A stretch of DNA of 64,000 bases, taken from positions 1 through 64,000 of the forward strand of contig NZ_BMLY01000008.1 in assembly GCF_014645555.1 (NCBI RefSeq). The letters are read 5' to 3'. Of the stretch, positions 28,116 to 37,069 are shown one piece after another; position 1 is the stretch's first letter; every line of letters starts with the position of its first letter. This DNA is from Silvimonas amylolytica. GTDB lineage: Bacteria > Pseudomonadota > Gammaproteobacteria > Burkholderiales > Chitinibacteraceae. The position numbers and the translations under genes are program-made. The notes below the pieces were generated by a model. The model was not told where the DNA came from and did no database searches. It was given only the letters and a program-made list of their open reading frames with translations.

Positions 28116-28976
28116 TTAGTTGAGCATGACCACGCCGAGGACCGTGGCACCGGTCACCAGCAGTTCATCGCGCAGTTGCAGCATGGTGCGCACCGAAGAC
28201 TTGTGGCGCCGCGCAACCAGCACAGCAGCCCCGGCGCGTGCAGCCAGCAGTTGCACATCCGCGCCGTCGGTCAACGGCGGGCTATCAATAATGATCACGT
28301 CGTTGTGCGGCCGGGCTTCTTGCAACAGACCGCGAAAAGCTTGCCGGCTCAACAGTTCCTGCGGGTTGGGCGGCACAGTGCCAGAGGTCAGCACCGACAG
28401 ATCACCCAGTTGCCCCAGGTGCTGAATGCATTCATTGCCAGAGCGACCGGCCAGAATATCGGCCAGACCGTGACCAGTACCCAGACGGAACAGCTTTTGC
28501 AAATGTGGCGTGCGTAGATTGGCGTCGATCAGCAAAGTGCGCTCACCCAGTTGGGCAAACACCACCGCCAGATTGGCGGCCACCCAGCTTGAAGCCGATT
28601 CATCGTCCACACTGGCCACCACGAAGCAACGTTCCGCCACTGCGTCTTCACGCAGTACCAACTGGCTGCGCAAGTTACGCAGTTGCTCCACCTCGCGGGA
28701 AAACGGCTTGTAGGCCGCGACGAGCGACGTGTCATAGGCGCCATCGCGCGCATCCAGCCAGGAATAGTCAAACTGTCGGGCAACGGCACGGCGAATGTCT
28801 TCATCCGTCACGTGCCCCAGTTTGATGGCCGCCTCGCCAAAGCGCATGCCGGTTTCCATCTGCACTTCGGTAATCTGGTCAACCTGAGCCTGGGTCAGCT
28901 TGCCGTCACTCAGGAGAATCTGGCCAATGCGCGCGGACTGATCTGCGGCTTCGGCGACGATAAGTTCATTTTTCAT
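28116..28976 (-). CDS. epsG: EpsG-type chain-length tyrosine kinase homologue with degenerate P-loop
   Basis: A 286-residue protein. Residues 15-75 form an MshEN-like N-terminal domain (GQILLSDGKLTQAQVDQI); residues 110-286 form a BY-kinase/ParA fold. In EpsG/CapB-type kinases the Walker A loop is rich in Gly and ends in K/R-S; here the same place (121-130) reads ASVDDESASS and lacks both. Walker A' at 148-155 is LLIDANLR, with Asn in place of the second Asp. Walker B (DVIIIDSPP, about 226) is intact. No Tyr cluster is seen at the C-terminus. It pairs with EpsF, overlapping it by 4 bases. It may be a non-catalytic regulator of chain length; that is inference. Confidence 0.85.
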   Translation of the reverse strand: MKNELIVAEAADQSARIGQILLSDGKLTQAQVDQITEVQMETGMRFGEAAIKLGHVTDEDIRRAVARQFDYSWLDARDGAYDTSLVAAYKPFSREVEQLRNLRSQLVLREDAVAERCFVVASVDDESASSWVAANLAVVFAQLGERTLLIDANLRTPHLQKLFRLGTGHGLADILAGRSGNECIQHLGQLGDLSVLTSGTVPPNPQELLSRQAFRGLLQEARPHNDVIIIDSPPLTDGADVQLLAARAGAAVLVARRHKSSVRTMLQLRDELLVTGATVLGVVMLN

Positions 28977-30373
28977 GAGCCTGCTCCGTGATTAAGCGTG
29001 AGTTTGGCTGCACTGCGTTGCGGCAAAAGAGCAACTTTTCCGTGCTTGGGGCTGATCGTGGCCAGTACTGGCAGGTTGAGCAGCAGCTCGACATCCACCA
29101 CAGAACGCAGGCGACGGTTGGAGAGTTCAACAATCACGGCCAGCGCACCGCCGAACAACAAGCCCAGGATGATCCCCAGCGGGATCATGATCTCAGCACG
29201 CGGGAATGACGGCCCCAGGGGCTCAGGTGCGGACTTGAGCATGCCGGTATCGCCACGCGTTACGCGGGCTTGCAGCGAGGTTTCCGTCTGGCGACGCAGT
29301 GCGGTATCAAACGCGTTCTGTGCGCTTTCCACTTCACGCTCCAGAATCTGCGACTGGGCGCGTTGCGTCTTCATTTGCAGCAGTTTTTCACGCTGCATTT
29401 CCATTTCTTTTTGCTGACCGGCAAAGCGCGAGCTCGCGTTGCTGGCACTGTTGGACAACCCTTGGCTATAAGTCGCCATGGCTTGCGCCAATTGCGCTTT
29501 GGCTTCATTGAGTTCAGCCAGAGACTGCTGATAAGCCGGGTTGTTGCTGCCTTCCTTGGCGGCCAGTGCATTGAACTTGGCCTCCAGCTGGGCCACCTGC
29601 CCTCTCAGGTTCTGCACGAGCGGATTGTTGATTACATCCGGCTGGTTGGTCCGGCCCCGTGCACGGGACTGCGCTTCCAGCGCCTGGGCCTGGGCAGCCA
29701 CCATCTGGGCAGAGAGTTCGGTCAGTCGCTGGGATTCGACATCCAGCTTTTCATCTGTGGCGATAATTCCGTTCTTTTGCTGGAAATCTGCCAACTTTTG
29801 CTGAGCCGTAGCCAGATTGGCCTGCAAGGTCTTGAGCTGAGACTGGAAGAACGCATTGTTCTGCTGTTCTGTACCCGAGTGCAGATCCGTCACCATTTGC
29901 ACGTATGCCGTGGCAAACCCGTTAGCCATCAACGAAGAAAACCTGGGGTCGGGCGAGGTGTATTTGATGGTGATGATGTTGCCATCACGTGCCACCGTTG
30001 CTTTCACGTGTTGCAGCAACTGGTCGGCCAGCCAGTCATCCATGGTGCCCTTGCCTTGCGTGGCATCCATGTAGGACTGTTGTACTGACTTGTCGTCGCC
30101 CAGCTTGAGCGCATGGACCACCTTGATCGCCGTATTGTGGCTTTCGATGATCCGGGCCTGCGTAGCCAGATAACCCGGCGCACTGGTTTCAGCATCAGTC
30201 TGGCCACTCACCGGATCGACAGAACCAACGTCAATGGTCAGGATGGCTTCCGCTGCATAACGCGGCGGGAAGAACATCACAATGGCCACCATCAACGCGA
30301 CCATCACAAAAAGCACCAGAAACACCAGCCGCTTACGCGCCTTGAGAATCTGTAGAAGTTGTCCGATCGTCAT
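28973..30373 (-). CDS. epsF: EpsF, Wzz-type chain-length determinant/polysaccharide co-polymerase
   Basis: A 466-residue inner-membrane protein. An N-terminal helix (about 14-35), the Wzz motif region YAAEAILTIDV, a long periplasmic coiled coil (about 180-370) and a second helix (about 392-414, MIPLGIILGLLFGGALAVIV) followed by a short cytoplasmic tail give the polysaccharide co-polymerase architecture. It controls polymer length and links the polymerase to the EpsE export channel, working with EpsG. The stop overlaps the epsG start. Confidence 0.93.
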   Translation of the reverse strand: MTIGQLLQILKARKRLVFLVLFVMVALMVAIVMFFPPRYAAEAILTIDVGSVDPVSGQTDAETSAPGYLATQARIIESHNTAIKVVHALKLGDDKSVQQSYMDATQGKGTMDDWLADQLLQHVKATVARDGNIITIKYTSPDPRFSSLMANGFATAYVQMVTDLHSGTEQQNNAFFQSQLKTLQANLATAQQKLADFQQKNGIIATDEKLDVESQRLTELSAQMVAAQAQALEAQSRARGRTNQPDVINNPLVQNLRGQVAQLEAKFNALAAKEGSNNPAYQQSLAELNEAKAQLAQAMATYSQGLSNSASNASSRFAGQQKEMEMQREKLLQMKTQRAQSQILEREVESAQNAFDTALRRQTETSLQARVTRGDTGMLKSAPEPLGPSFPRAEIMIPLGIILGLLFGGALAVIVELSNRRLRSVVDVELLLNLPVLATISPKHGKVALLPQRSAAKLTLNHGAGS

Positions 30374-30395
30374 CGCTCTCTCCCTTCAATGACAC

Positions 30396-31184
30396 TCAGA
30401 AAATGCTTTCCGGCACGAAAACGACATCGTTTTCCTGCAAGAGATCATCAGGCTTGGCATCCTTGCGGGTAACCTTGCCGTCTACGCTAGTCCGGGTCAG
30501 GACCAGGCTGGAATGCGAAGCGCGCGTGGTGTAACCACCGGCCAGCGACAAGGCCTGCATCACCGACATGTTCTGTTCAAGACGGAACCCGCCAGCGCGA
30601 TTGACGTCGCCATACACATAAATCATCGCCATGCGCGGGACATAGATCACATCGCCATTTTTCAGCTTGGTTTCCAGCGCCGAGGCACCTTCTCCGCCCG
30701 TCACAAGGCGTGGCAGCATGACTTCGGTACGCTGGTTATCACGCACCAGGAACACCTTGTCGCCACCGTTAGACGAAATCCCGCCGGCCATAGCCAGGAG
30801 ATCGACCACGTTGATAGAGGCATCCAGCGGGAAACGACCGGGGTGATTGACTTCACCAACGACTGAAACCATCTGGCTTTTGTATTGGGAAACCAGAATA
30901 TTGACGTTGGGTTTCTTGATGAAATCGCCGTCAATCAGCTTTTTGGCAATCAGTGCTTCCGCTTCAGAAAAGGTTTTACCTTTTACTGAAACCGTGCCAA
31001 TCATCGGGTAAGTAATTGTGCCTTCCTGACTCACCTGAATTTCTTTTTCCAGTTCAGGATGGTCATAAACAGATATCTTTAATACATCACCCGTACCCAG
31101 GCGATATTCACCCGTATCGGCCGCCTTGACTTGCATGGTGATGGCCAGCACGCAGAGTGCAAAAAATGTAATCAGTTTTTTCAT
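30396..31184 (-). CDS. epsE: EpsE, Wza-type polysaccharide export protein
   Basis: A 262-residue periplasmic/outer-membrane export protein with a signal peptide (1-21, ending VKAAD). It contains the polysaccharide export domain YRLGTGDVLKISVYDHPELEKEIQVSQEG (about 27-55) and SLBB domains near VVGEVNHPGRFPL (109-121) and VYGDVNRAGGFRL (190-202). There is no lipobox Cys, unlike E. coli Wza. It forms the periplasmic part of the export channel with EpsF and the EpsL barrel. It overlaps epsD by 4 bases. Confidence 0.93.
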   Translation of the reverse strand: MKKLITFFALCVLAITMQVKAADTGEYRLGTGDVLKISVYDHPELEKEIQVSQEGTITYPMIGTVSVKGKTFSEAEALIAKKLIDGDFIKKPNVNILVSQYKSQMVSVVGEVNHPGRFPLDASINVVDLLAMAGGISSNGGDKVFLVRDNQRTEVMLPRLVTGGEGASALETKLKNGDVIYVPRMAMIYVYGDVNRAGGFRLEQNMSVMQALSLAGGYTTRASHSSLVLTRTSVDGKVTRKDAKPDDLLQENDVVFVPESIF

Positions 31185-32083
31185 TTAAGACCCATCCCTG
31201 ATTTGATATGGTCATTGTCATTTGCCGGTGTTTCTTTTTCGGCAGCCGGAGCGGCCTGCGGTGTGGCAGCGGCAAATTGCTGCACGTATTCCACCTTTGC
31301 CGCTTTTTTCAAATCGTCAATTTTCTGTTGTGCCAGTTTTGCCGCGCGCTCCTGCCGCAAATAAGCCTGAATGGCCGGCGTGGCATCTTTCAGTGAAACC
31401 GGGGCGGGCTCTACGTGCTCCGCCAGCAACAACATGGCCTGCTCGTTCTGCACCATGACAGCAACATCACCGGCCTTGAGTGGGGTGACGATCTTCAGCA
31501 GTTGTTCAGGCATTTTTTCTGGAACAGTACGTTCTTGCGCTTCTTTGAAAGTCACCCCAGCGGCCTGCAACGTGGCGCGCATGTCCTGCACGGTATGCAC
31601 GGCATCAAGCTGCTTTTTCAGTGCATCCGTTACTGCAGAACCGGGAACAATATAAGAATCAAGGATGTAGATATTTCTCTTTTCGAAAAGCTCCGGGCGG
31701 GCGGTGTAGAACTTCTGGACGTCTGCATCGGTAATCTGCGGTGCCGAACCCACTTCTTTGGACAGCATGGCCTGAGCCAGAATCTGCCGGCGAGAGAACT
31801 CGATACTGGAAAGCACGCGAGGGTCACGATCAAGCTTGGCTTCAACCGCCTTTTGCACCAGTACGTCCTGGGTCACCAGGGTATCCAGCGCGCGTTGCTT
31901 GGTCTGGTCGTCCACCGTTTTTTGCGAAGCCAGCAGATAATTGAGCTGGTTAACGGTAATTTCATCCCCATTGACACGAGCCAGCACCTGACTGGGCGGC
32001 GCCTGCGTATCATTTTTACACCCCGACAAAGCGGCAGTCACCGCCAATGCCAGAATAAAACTGAAACCAAACCGCTTATTCAT
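31181..32083 (-). CDS. epsD: EpsD-family peptidyl-prolyl isomerase lipoprotein
   Basis: A 300-residue protein with a lipoprotein signal (LSGC, Cys at residue 22) followed by a SurA/PpiD-like chaperone core: VLARVNGDEITVNQLNYLL and ALDTLVTQDVLVQKAVEAKL, then a parvulin-like section with low conservation. The tail is Ala/Pro-rich. The EpsD family occurs only in exosortase-linked exopolysaccharide operons. It probably helps fold or assemble the exporter (EpsE/EpsL) in the periplasm. Isomerase activity itself is not certain. Confidence 0.87.
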   Translation of the reverse strand: MNKRFGFSFILALAVTAALSGCKNDTQAPPSQVLARVNGDEITVNQLNYLLASQKTVDDQTKQRALDTLVTQDVLVQKAVEAKLDRDPRVLSSIEFSRRQILAQAMLSKEVGSAPQITDADVQKFYTARPELFEKRNIYILDSYIVPGSAVTDALKKQLDAVHTVQDMRATLQAAGVTFKEAQERTVPEKMPEQLLKIVTPLKAGDVAVMVQNEQAMLLLAEHVEPAPVSLKDATPAIQAYLRQERAAKLAQQKIDDLKKAAKVEYVQQFAAATPQAAPAAEKETPANDNDHIKSGMGLK

Positions 32084-32114
32084 ATATCCCCCAGGACCCT
32101 CATCAAGTACGCGC

Positions 32115-33650
32115 TTAATACGCGTTTTTGTCGCGGATAATCATCATGACGGTTGCCAGAATGATTTTGATATCCAGCCACAATGACCAGTTACGCAAAT
32201 AATCCAGATCGTATTCAATACGCTTCTGCATTTTTTCCAGTGTTTCTGTTTCACCACGATAGCCATTCACCTGGGCCCAACCGGTAATTCCCGGTTTGAC
32301 CTTGTAGCGCATCATGTAACCCTTGATCAGCTTGCGATACATCTCGTTATGCGCATTGGCGTGCGGACGCGGCCCGACAATACTCATTTTCCCTTCCAGC
32401 ACATTAATGAATTGCGGCAATTCATCCAGCGAGGTACGGCGCAAAAAGCCGCCAATAGGTGTCAGGCGCGGATCATTACGAGTGGCCTGGGTCACTGTGC
32501 CGGCGTGTTCAGAGTGCACTTTCATGGAACGGAATTTGTAGACCGTAATGCGTTCACCATCAGCGCCATAACGCTGCTGGGTAAAGAACACCGGACCCTT
32601 GGATGTGAGCTTGACGGCAATCGCCACCGCCAGCATTACCGGCCAGATCAACAAGAGAATCAACGTCGCCAGCACAATGTCAGAGAACCGCTTGGCCAGG
32701 CCCCGCAAGCCAAGGAACGGGCTTTCGCACACAGCCACGACCGGCATGCCTGCAGCCAGTTCAAAGCGCGCCTGAATCAGATCGAAGACGGAGAAATCCA
32801 GCACAAAGAAAATAGAGACCGTGGTGTCGTGCATTTCATCGAGCATTTGCATGACGCGCGGTTGCTTGGTCATCGGCAGAGAGATATACAACTCGTGTAC
32901 GTCGTTGCTGCGAATGAACTCAGGCAGGCGATCCAGTCCACCCAGCATCTCTTCTTCTTTCACCCCTTCCAGCCGATCCAGACCGCGATCATCAAAAAAG
33001 CCCAGAAAGGTCATGTTCTGCAGCGCGCTATGCTGAATGCGGCGAGCCAGCGCGCGGCCCATTTTATTGGCCCCGATCACCACTACTTTACGGGTGGCCG
33101 CATTGGCTTGTGCCCGGCCTTCCTTGAACAGAAAGCCCACGCGAATCAGCCAATGCGTGGCAACGAGGCTGACCGGCGCCAGGATCATCCACGCCAGCAC
33201 AAAGTTCTCGTCGTAATACACCGACCAATGGGTTGCCCAGCCAATCATGATCACCAGGGCGCAGATCAGCAGCCAACCCGTGGCAAAGCGCGCCATACCC
33301 AGCAGCGGCCGCGAATAGCCGGGCACAAACAAAAAGGTACCTTCCAGAATCAAGGCCGACAGCAAGAAGGCGATGACTGCCAGGATGATGACGTAACCGT
33401 CGTATGCCAGATCAAACGCGCGGGCCAGCACCAGCAGTGTGGCCACCACCATCACCGGGTCGATCACCAGCTTGAACAAGCTGGCAATCGGCGCCGCTTT
33501 GGAAAACTCTTCAAACCGGTCATTCAGCATGCCGACCGCCGGGGCGTCGGACTCCCGCGCGGAAAAATGCAGCAAATTGCCCCCACCGCCATGGGTCAGC
33601 GGTTGAGCCATTTGCTCTACATTGGGCGTGCGATTGACAAGTCGTTCCAT
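32115..33650 (-). CDS. Undecaprenyl-phosphate sugar-phosphate transferase (WcaJ/EpsB-like)
   Basis: The product has 511 residues from the ATG at 33650, which has GGAG 8 bases upstream; the open frame to 33746 runs through the structured leader and is not used. There are four or five N-terminal membrane helices, a Rossmann-like middle domain (VVVIGANKMGRALARRIQ) and the C-terminal bacterial sugar transferase domain, with KRFSDIVLATLILLLIWPVML and the catalytic region YKFRSMKVHSE ... RRTSLDELPQFINVLEGKMSIVGPRP. It starts the repeat unit by moving a hexose-1-phosphate, probably glucose, to undecaprenyl phosphate. It is the first gene after the hairpin-rich leader. Confidence 0.93.
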   Translation of the reverse strand: MERLVNRTPNVEQMAQPLTHGGGGNLLHFSARESDAPAVGMLNDRFEEFSKAAPIASLFKLVIDPVMVVATLLVLARAFDLAYDGYVIILAVIAFLLSALILEGTFLFVPGYSRPLLGMARFATGWLLICALVIMIGWATHWSVYYDENFVLAWMILAPVSLVATHWLIRVGFLFKEGRAQANAATRKVVVIGANKMGRALARRIQHSALQNMTFLGFFDDRGLDRLEGVKEEEMLGGLDRLPEFIRSNDVHELYISLPMTKQPRVMQMLDEMHDTTVSIFFVLDFSVFDLIQARFELAAGMPVVAVCESPFLGLRGLAKRFSDIVLATLILLLIWPVMLAVAIAVKLTSKGPVFFTQQRYGADGERITVYKFRSMKVHSEHAGTVTQATRNDPRLTPIGGFLRRTSLDELPQFINVLEGKMSIVGPRPHANAHNEMYRKLIKGYMMRYKVKPGITGWAQVNGYRGETETLEKMQKRIEYDLDYLRNWSLWLDIKIILATVMMIIRDKNAY

Positions 33651-33923
33651 GGCTTCAACTCCGTGTCCAGGGGGTTTGAACCAATCCACATTGCTTACAC
33701 AAGACAGAAGCAATGTCAGCAAATGCTGATAGATCCCGAATACCAATGTGAACCGGCCCCACCTCGGGGCCAGTCACGGCGCATCCATCGCTACGGCGGT
33801 CAAACCGTCACCATGCAAGCGGGTCGTTGTCATTGTCAGTCCTACAACCCCGAAGGAATAAGGCTTTCAAGGGCACGCCTTTCTTCAGGACAATCCGTTG
33901 TGCGACGCAACAAGAAACTTCCA
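33651..33923 (-). promoter_or_regulatory. Hairpin-rich 5' leader of the exopolysaccharide operon
   Basis: In the order of transcription: GTTG-type hairpin 33911-33897; AAGGC/GCCTT hairpin 33881-33860; a CGGT/ACCG hairpin near 33806-33796 beside GCCGTAGC (33797-33790), which resembles the ops element (GGCGGTAGC) read by RfaH; GGCCCC/GGGGCC 33771-33755; TCAGCA/TGCTGA 33729-33716; and CATTGCTT - 11 bases - AAGCAATG 33715-33689. The last three occupy the 80 bases just before the ribosome site. No T-run follows them, so they look regulatory rather than terminating. No gene is seen between 33651 and 34020. Confidence 0.45.
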
Positions 33924-33929
33924 GAAAGC

Positions 33930-33958
33930 TTTTTACATCCGCTTCAATCAAAAAACAA
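33930..33958 (-). promoter_or_regulatory. Possible promoter of the exopolysaccharide operon
   Basis: On the minus strand, TTGTTT (33958-33953), a 17-base spacer and TAAAAA (33935-33930) would start transcription near 33923, some 270 bases before the sugar transferase gene. No better candidate was found in this AT-rich stretch. Confidence 0.35.
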
Positions 33959-34020
33959 GTGATTTACTTTCCATTGCTGTTAGTTTATTTCTTACAACCT
34001 TAAAGGTGACTTAAGCTAAC

Positions 34021-35193
34021 TTAAAAAAGTATCTGGACTGTTGCGCCAAGTTGCCAGTCGTCGTAGGTGCGTATCTCGACGTTGGAATCACGGTTGGCCC
34101 AAGAAGCGTAGAAGGTGGTGTCAATTGAAGGGCGGGGCTTCCAGCTAGCCCCGATATAGGCTGTTTTGACGTTGTCGTTGTACGCGGCGACGTTCAACGA
34201 GGCTGGATAGTCATATTTGTCGTAAGCCAGGGAGGCGTTGGTCACAATCTTGTCTGTGACCTTCCACTCACCGCCCAGCTGATAATGCGATTTGATCGAC
34301 TCGCCGTAAGTGCTACCCGGCGCATTGAGCGCATGGGAATACCCGAAAGAAAGCTTGGTGCGATCCGTGGTGTGCCAGTTCAGCGTGGCATTGGCCTGCC
34401 AGTCGGACTGATCTGTGGTATCGGTATGGATTTTCACGTAGCCATAGCCACCAGCGATATCAAAGCGCGGATCAAACGGGTAATACGCGGTTAACTGGGT
34501 AATGCGCTGCGTATAGTCCTGGTTGACGGTAAAGCCATTGAAGGTCTGGTTCTCGTAATCGACCGTCTGATAACGCTCACCCAAAGAGAACACACCGCCC
34601 CGGTCTGTGGTGTATTGCACCTTGCCGGCGTACTGCGTGTTGTACAGATCAAGCGTGGTTTCCTGACTATGGCGAACCCGGGCGCGGCTGGCATCCACGA
34701 TCAACGAGACACTGCTATTGATACGGTAGCCACCCTCTGCACTGCCCGTCAGCGTGCGCATCAGGTCTTCCTGGTTCAGCAGCACGTCACCGAAATCGGA
34801 AACGACTTTCTGATCGCCAAAGGACGCTGAGCCGAACCAGCTGTGGCCAATCTCCCCGTTCCAGCCAACGCTATTGTTCCAGCCGACATAGTTGAGATCG
34901 CTGAACGACATGTAACGCGGCGCGTAGACGTTGGCATCAAGCGTGAACTGCTGGCGCGATACATCCGCCGCAATATGCCCACCCACTTGGGGGGTAATGA
35001 TGGAATCACCGCGGTGATCCTTGCCCAGAGCCTGCTCCGGGTCTTGCGAATCACTCAGGCGAAAGACGTTGCTGTCGTACATGTACCCCAACTGGGCATA
35101 CGTACTGATCGAGTCACTGGGGTCATACGCAGCCGCACACATGGCCGAGGCCAATACAGAACCCAGTGGCAGCAACTTCAGTCTTGTTTTCAT
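34021..35193 (-). CDS. epsL: EpsL, exopolysaccharide outer-membrane beta-barrel protein
   Basis: The product has 390 residues from the ATG at 35193, which has AGGAGA 6 bases upstream (a TTG one codon earlier is ignored). Residues 1-22 are a signal peptide. The rest is a chain of amphipathic strands with alternating aromatic residues (YAQLGYMYDSNVFRL, FTLDANVYAPRYMSF and so on) and ends in Phe, the outer-membrane barrel signature. It corresponds to the XrtB-linked EpsL family, thought to be the outer-membrane port for the polymer. It has its own promoter and stands just upstream of the main operon. Confidence 0.87.
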   Translation of the reverse strand: MKTRLKLLPLGSVLASAMCAAAYDPSDSISTYAQLGYMYDSNVFRLSDSQDPEQALGKDHRGDSIITPQVGGHIAADVSRQQFTLDANVYAPRYMSFSDLNYVGWNNSVGWNGEIGHSWFGSASFGDQKVVSDFGDVLLNQEDLMRTLTGSAEGGYRINSSVSLIVDASRARVRHSQETTLDLYNTQYAGKVQYTTDRGGVFSLGERYQTVDYENQTFNGFTVNQDYTQRITQLTAYYPFDPRFDIAGGYGYVKIHTDTTDQSDWQANATLNWHTTDRTKLSFGYSHALNAPGSTYGESIKSHYQLGGEWKVTDKIVTNASLAYDKYDYPASLNVAAYNDNVKTAYIGASWKPRPSIDTTFYASWANRDSNVEIRTYDDWQLGATVQILF

Positions 35194-35612
35194 CAAAATT
35201 CTCCTGGCAGCTTGTATATGGTCTGCACCCGTGCTCCTGCGCGTGCAGCCTTACCTCCCCAACCGGCCATTCCCACCTGTTCGGGCGTGCCGGGCACAAC
35301 GTTGCTTCTTTATAATTTTTTACCACAACCTTTCAAATAATTATTGATTATTTAAACAAACCATCGTCCTTGCTGAAAAAGATATACGTTAAATCTGATC
35401 GTTTTATGAAAAAACGGTAATGTTTCATCAGAAAATATCGTCATTTCAGTAACTTGCAGAAACCCGGGAAAACCCGCCCCGCGAGGCCCTCCTGGCGACA
35501 TGGCAAGCGTCGCAAACAGCAGAAAGGCAACACAAGCTTCAAGCTTTCTGACTGTCAGCAACGGCGTGTGTGAACTCCCACACACACAACAGCAGAGACA
35601 AGGGAAACGCGG
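35194..35612. other. Intergenic region upstream of epsL
   Basis: Holds the epsL promoter at 35309-35336 and an AT-rich block (about 35310-35450) with a small CGTTTT/AAAACG hairpin near 35399-35415. No coding sequence is recognised. The end of the upstream glycosyltransferase gene (35613) has no clear intrinsic terminator. Confidence 0.6.
35309..35336 (-). promoter_or_regulatory. Sigma70 promoter of epsL
   Basis: On the minus strand, TTGAAA (35336-35331), a 16-base spacer and TATAAA (35314-35309) lie about 115 bases before the epsL start, the strongest promoter match in this region. Confidence 0.6.
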
Positions 35613-36893
35613 CTATGGCTGTGCCGCTGCGATGACCGACGCAGAAGAAGGGACGGATGAGGCTGGGGTGAGCAATTCACGCAACCTGGCGACGGCAGCT
35701 TCATGCGAAAAATGCGGGGTATATGCCACGGTACGCTCGCGCAACTGGGCGGCATGGTCAGTCCGCTGCATGGCACCCACCACAGCAGCGGCGAAGTCAG
35801 CCTTGCCTTCGGCCACATCAAAGGGCGGCGCGGGCTGTTCTGGAAAGCCAGCCGCACCGTTGGCGGTGGTAATGCAACCGAGCCCGAGGCAGAAGTAATC
35901 CACCATTTTGATTTTGATACCGCTGCCCATCAGCACCGGGTTGATCGCGAAGCTGCAATGGCGAGTCAACGCCGCCAGATCATCTACACGCCCGTGTAGT
36001 GTTACACCCGGTTGATTGCCCGCAGAGAACTCGCCACACACGCCACCGGCGACATCCAGATGAGCATCCGGCACATTGGCTCGTACCGCAGGCCATACGT
36101 GCTCCAGGAACCAGCGCAAGCCATCTACGTTGTGGTACGCCCTGGAGCCCAGATAAAAGATCCGGTGAGGTTCTCGCTCATGCTCGCCGGTTCGCACCCG
36201 GGTCTGCCCGGCATTGGCCACCACAGGCAGGATGGTGCTCACACGCGCGTCTGGCGCCATCATGGCCAGTTCAGCGGCGTCGTGCGGGTTGATGGCAATG
36301 ATGGCATCGAACAAGGCCGTTTTCTGCGCTTCCAGCCCGGCTTCGACGGCGGGCCGGGGCAAAAAGCCATTGGCGCGAAAAGAAGCGCAGCGCTGGTGAA
36401 AGATGTCATGGGCGATCAGGACTCTGCGATGCGCTTGCGGAATCGCCCGCACCGCATCTGCCCGGAAGATGGTATCTATCAGCAGCAAATCCACGGGAAC
36501 CGGAGGCAGGCTTGCGCCAACGCGGGCGACCTCGCCTTCCGATAAAAAACGGCCTATCCACGCCACTTTGTCCGATGCGCCTTTGCGTACTTTCAGGCCC
36601 AGTCTGTTCTTGATCCAGCGTGCCCCGGCACTGATTGAAAGCGGGAACAACCAGCGCCCGACTTGCCGGGCATGCAGGTAGCTGATGGTGCAGGGTAACT
36701 CCGGCTCGATCACCCCGCCCGCTACATTCAAGCCGGTGACGATCAGATGCAAGCGGTAGCCCAATGCCGCCACTGCCCGCAACACAGTCATATTGTAACT
36801 ACCCGGACCGTTCTCGCCAGAACGAGGCAAGGCTTCACAGACCAGTACAGCCAAAGGGGCACCATCATGGCGAACGGGGGTGGGGGCAGTCAC
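35613..36893 (-). CDS. GT4-like glycosyltransferase
   Basis: The 426-residue GT-B protein starts at a GTG (no in-frame ATG nearby). The acceptor half has VLVCEALPRSGENGPGSYNMTVLRAVAALGY; the donor half has RIFYLGSRAYHNVDGLRWFLEHVWP (about residue 240) and GSGIKIKMVDYFCLGLGCITT (about 320-340), typical of GT4 transferases with an internal KxxE-like site. It is separated from epsL by 419 bases and may be an independent unit, but its position suggests a part in the same polysaccharide. Donor unknown. Confidence 0.78.
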   Translation of the reverse strand: MTAPTPVRHDGAPLAVLVCEALPRSGENGPGSYNMTVLRAVAALGYRLHLIVTGLNVAGGVIEPELPCTISYLHARQVGRWLFPLSISAGARWIKNRLGLKVRKGASDKVAWIGRFLSEGEVARVGASLPPVPVDLLLIDTIFRADAVRAIPQAHRRVLIAHDIFHQRCASFRANGFLPRPAVEAGLEAQKTALFDAIIAINPHDAAELAMMAPDARVSTILPVVANAGQTRVRTGEHEREPHRIFYLGSRAYHNVDGLRWFLEHVWPAVRANVPDAHLDVAGGVCGEFSAGNQPGVTLHGRVDDLAALTRHCSFAINPVLMGSGIKIKMVDYFCLGLGCITTANGAAGFPEQPAPPFDVAEGKADFAAAVVGAMQRTDHAAQLRERTVAYTPHFSHEAAVARLRELLTPASSVPSSASVIAAAQP

Positions 36894-37069
36894 TGAGGTA
36901 ATCCTGTCTGTAGGCGTTGCACTGATTCTCTATACAGAATGAGCCTGAACGCTTTCTATTAATGAATACAAACAGAAAGATACAGTCAGAATTCTCTACA
37001 GGCAATGCTGCTGTGCAGTGCAACACAAATCCCACTCCACCTCCCGCGCCTTACCCAGGCGTCAGGCAA

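Noticed and set aside
33651-33746. Longer N-terminus for the sugar-phosphate transferase
   Set aside because: The extra codons run through the palindromic leader, lack family similarity, and the ATG at 33650 has the GGAG site.
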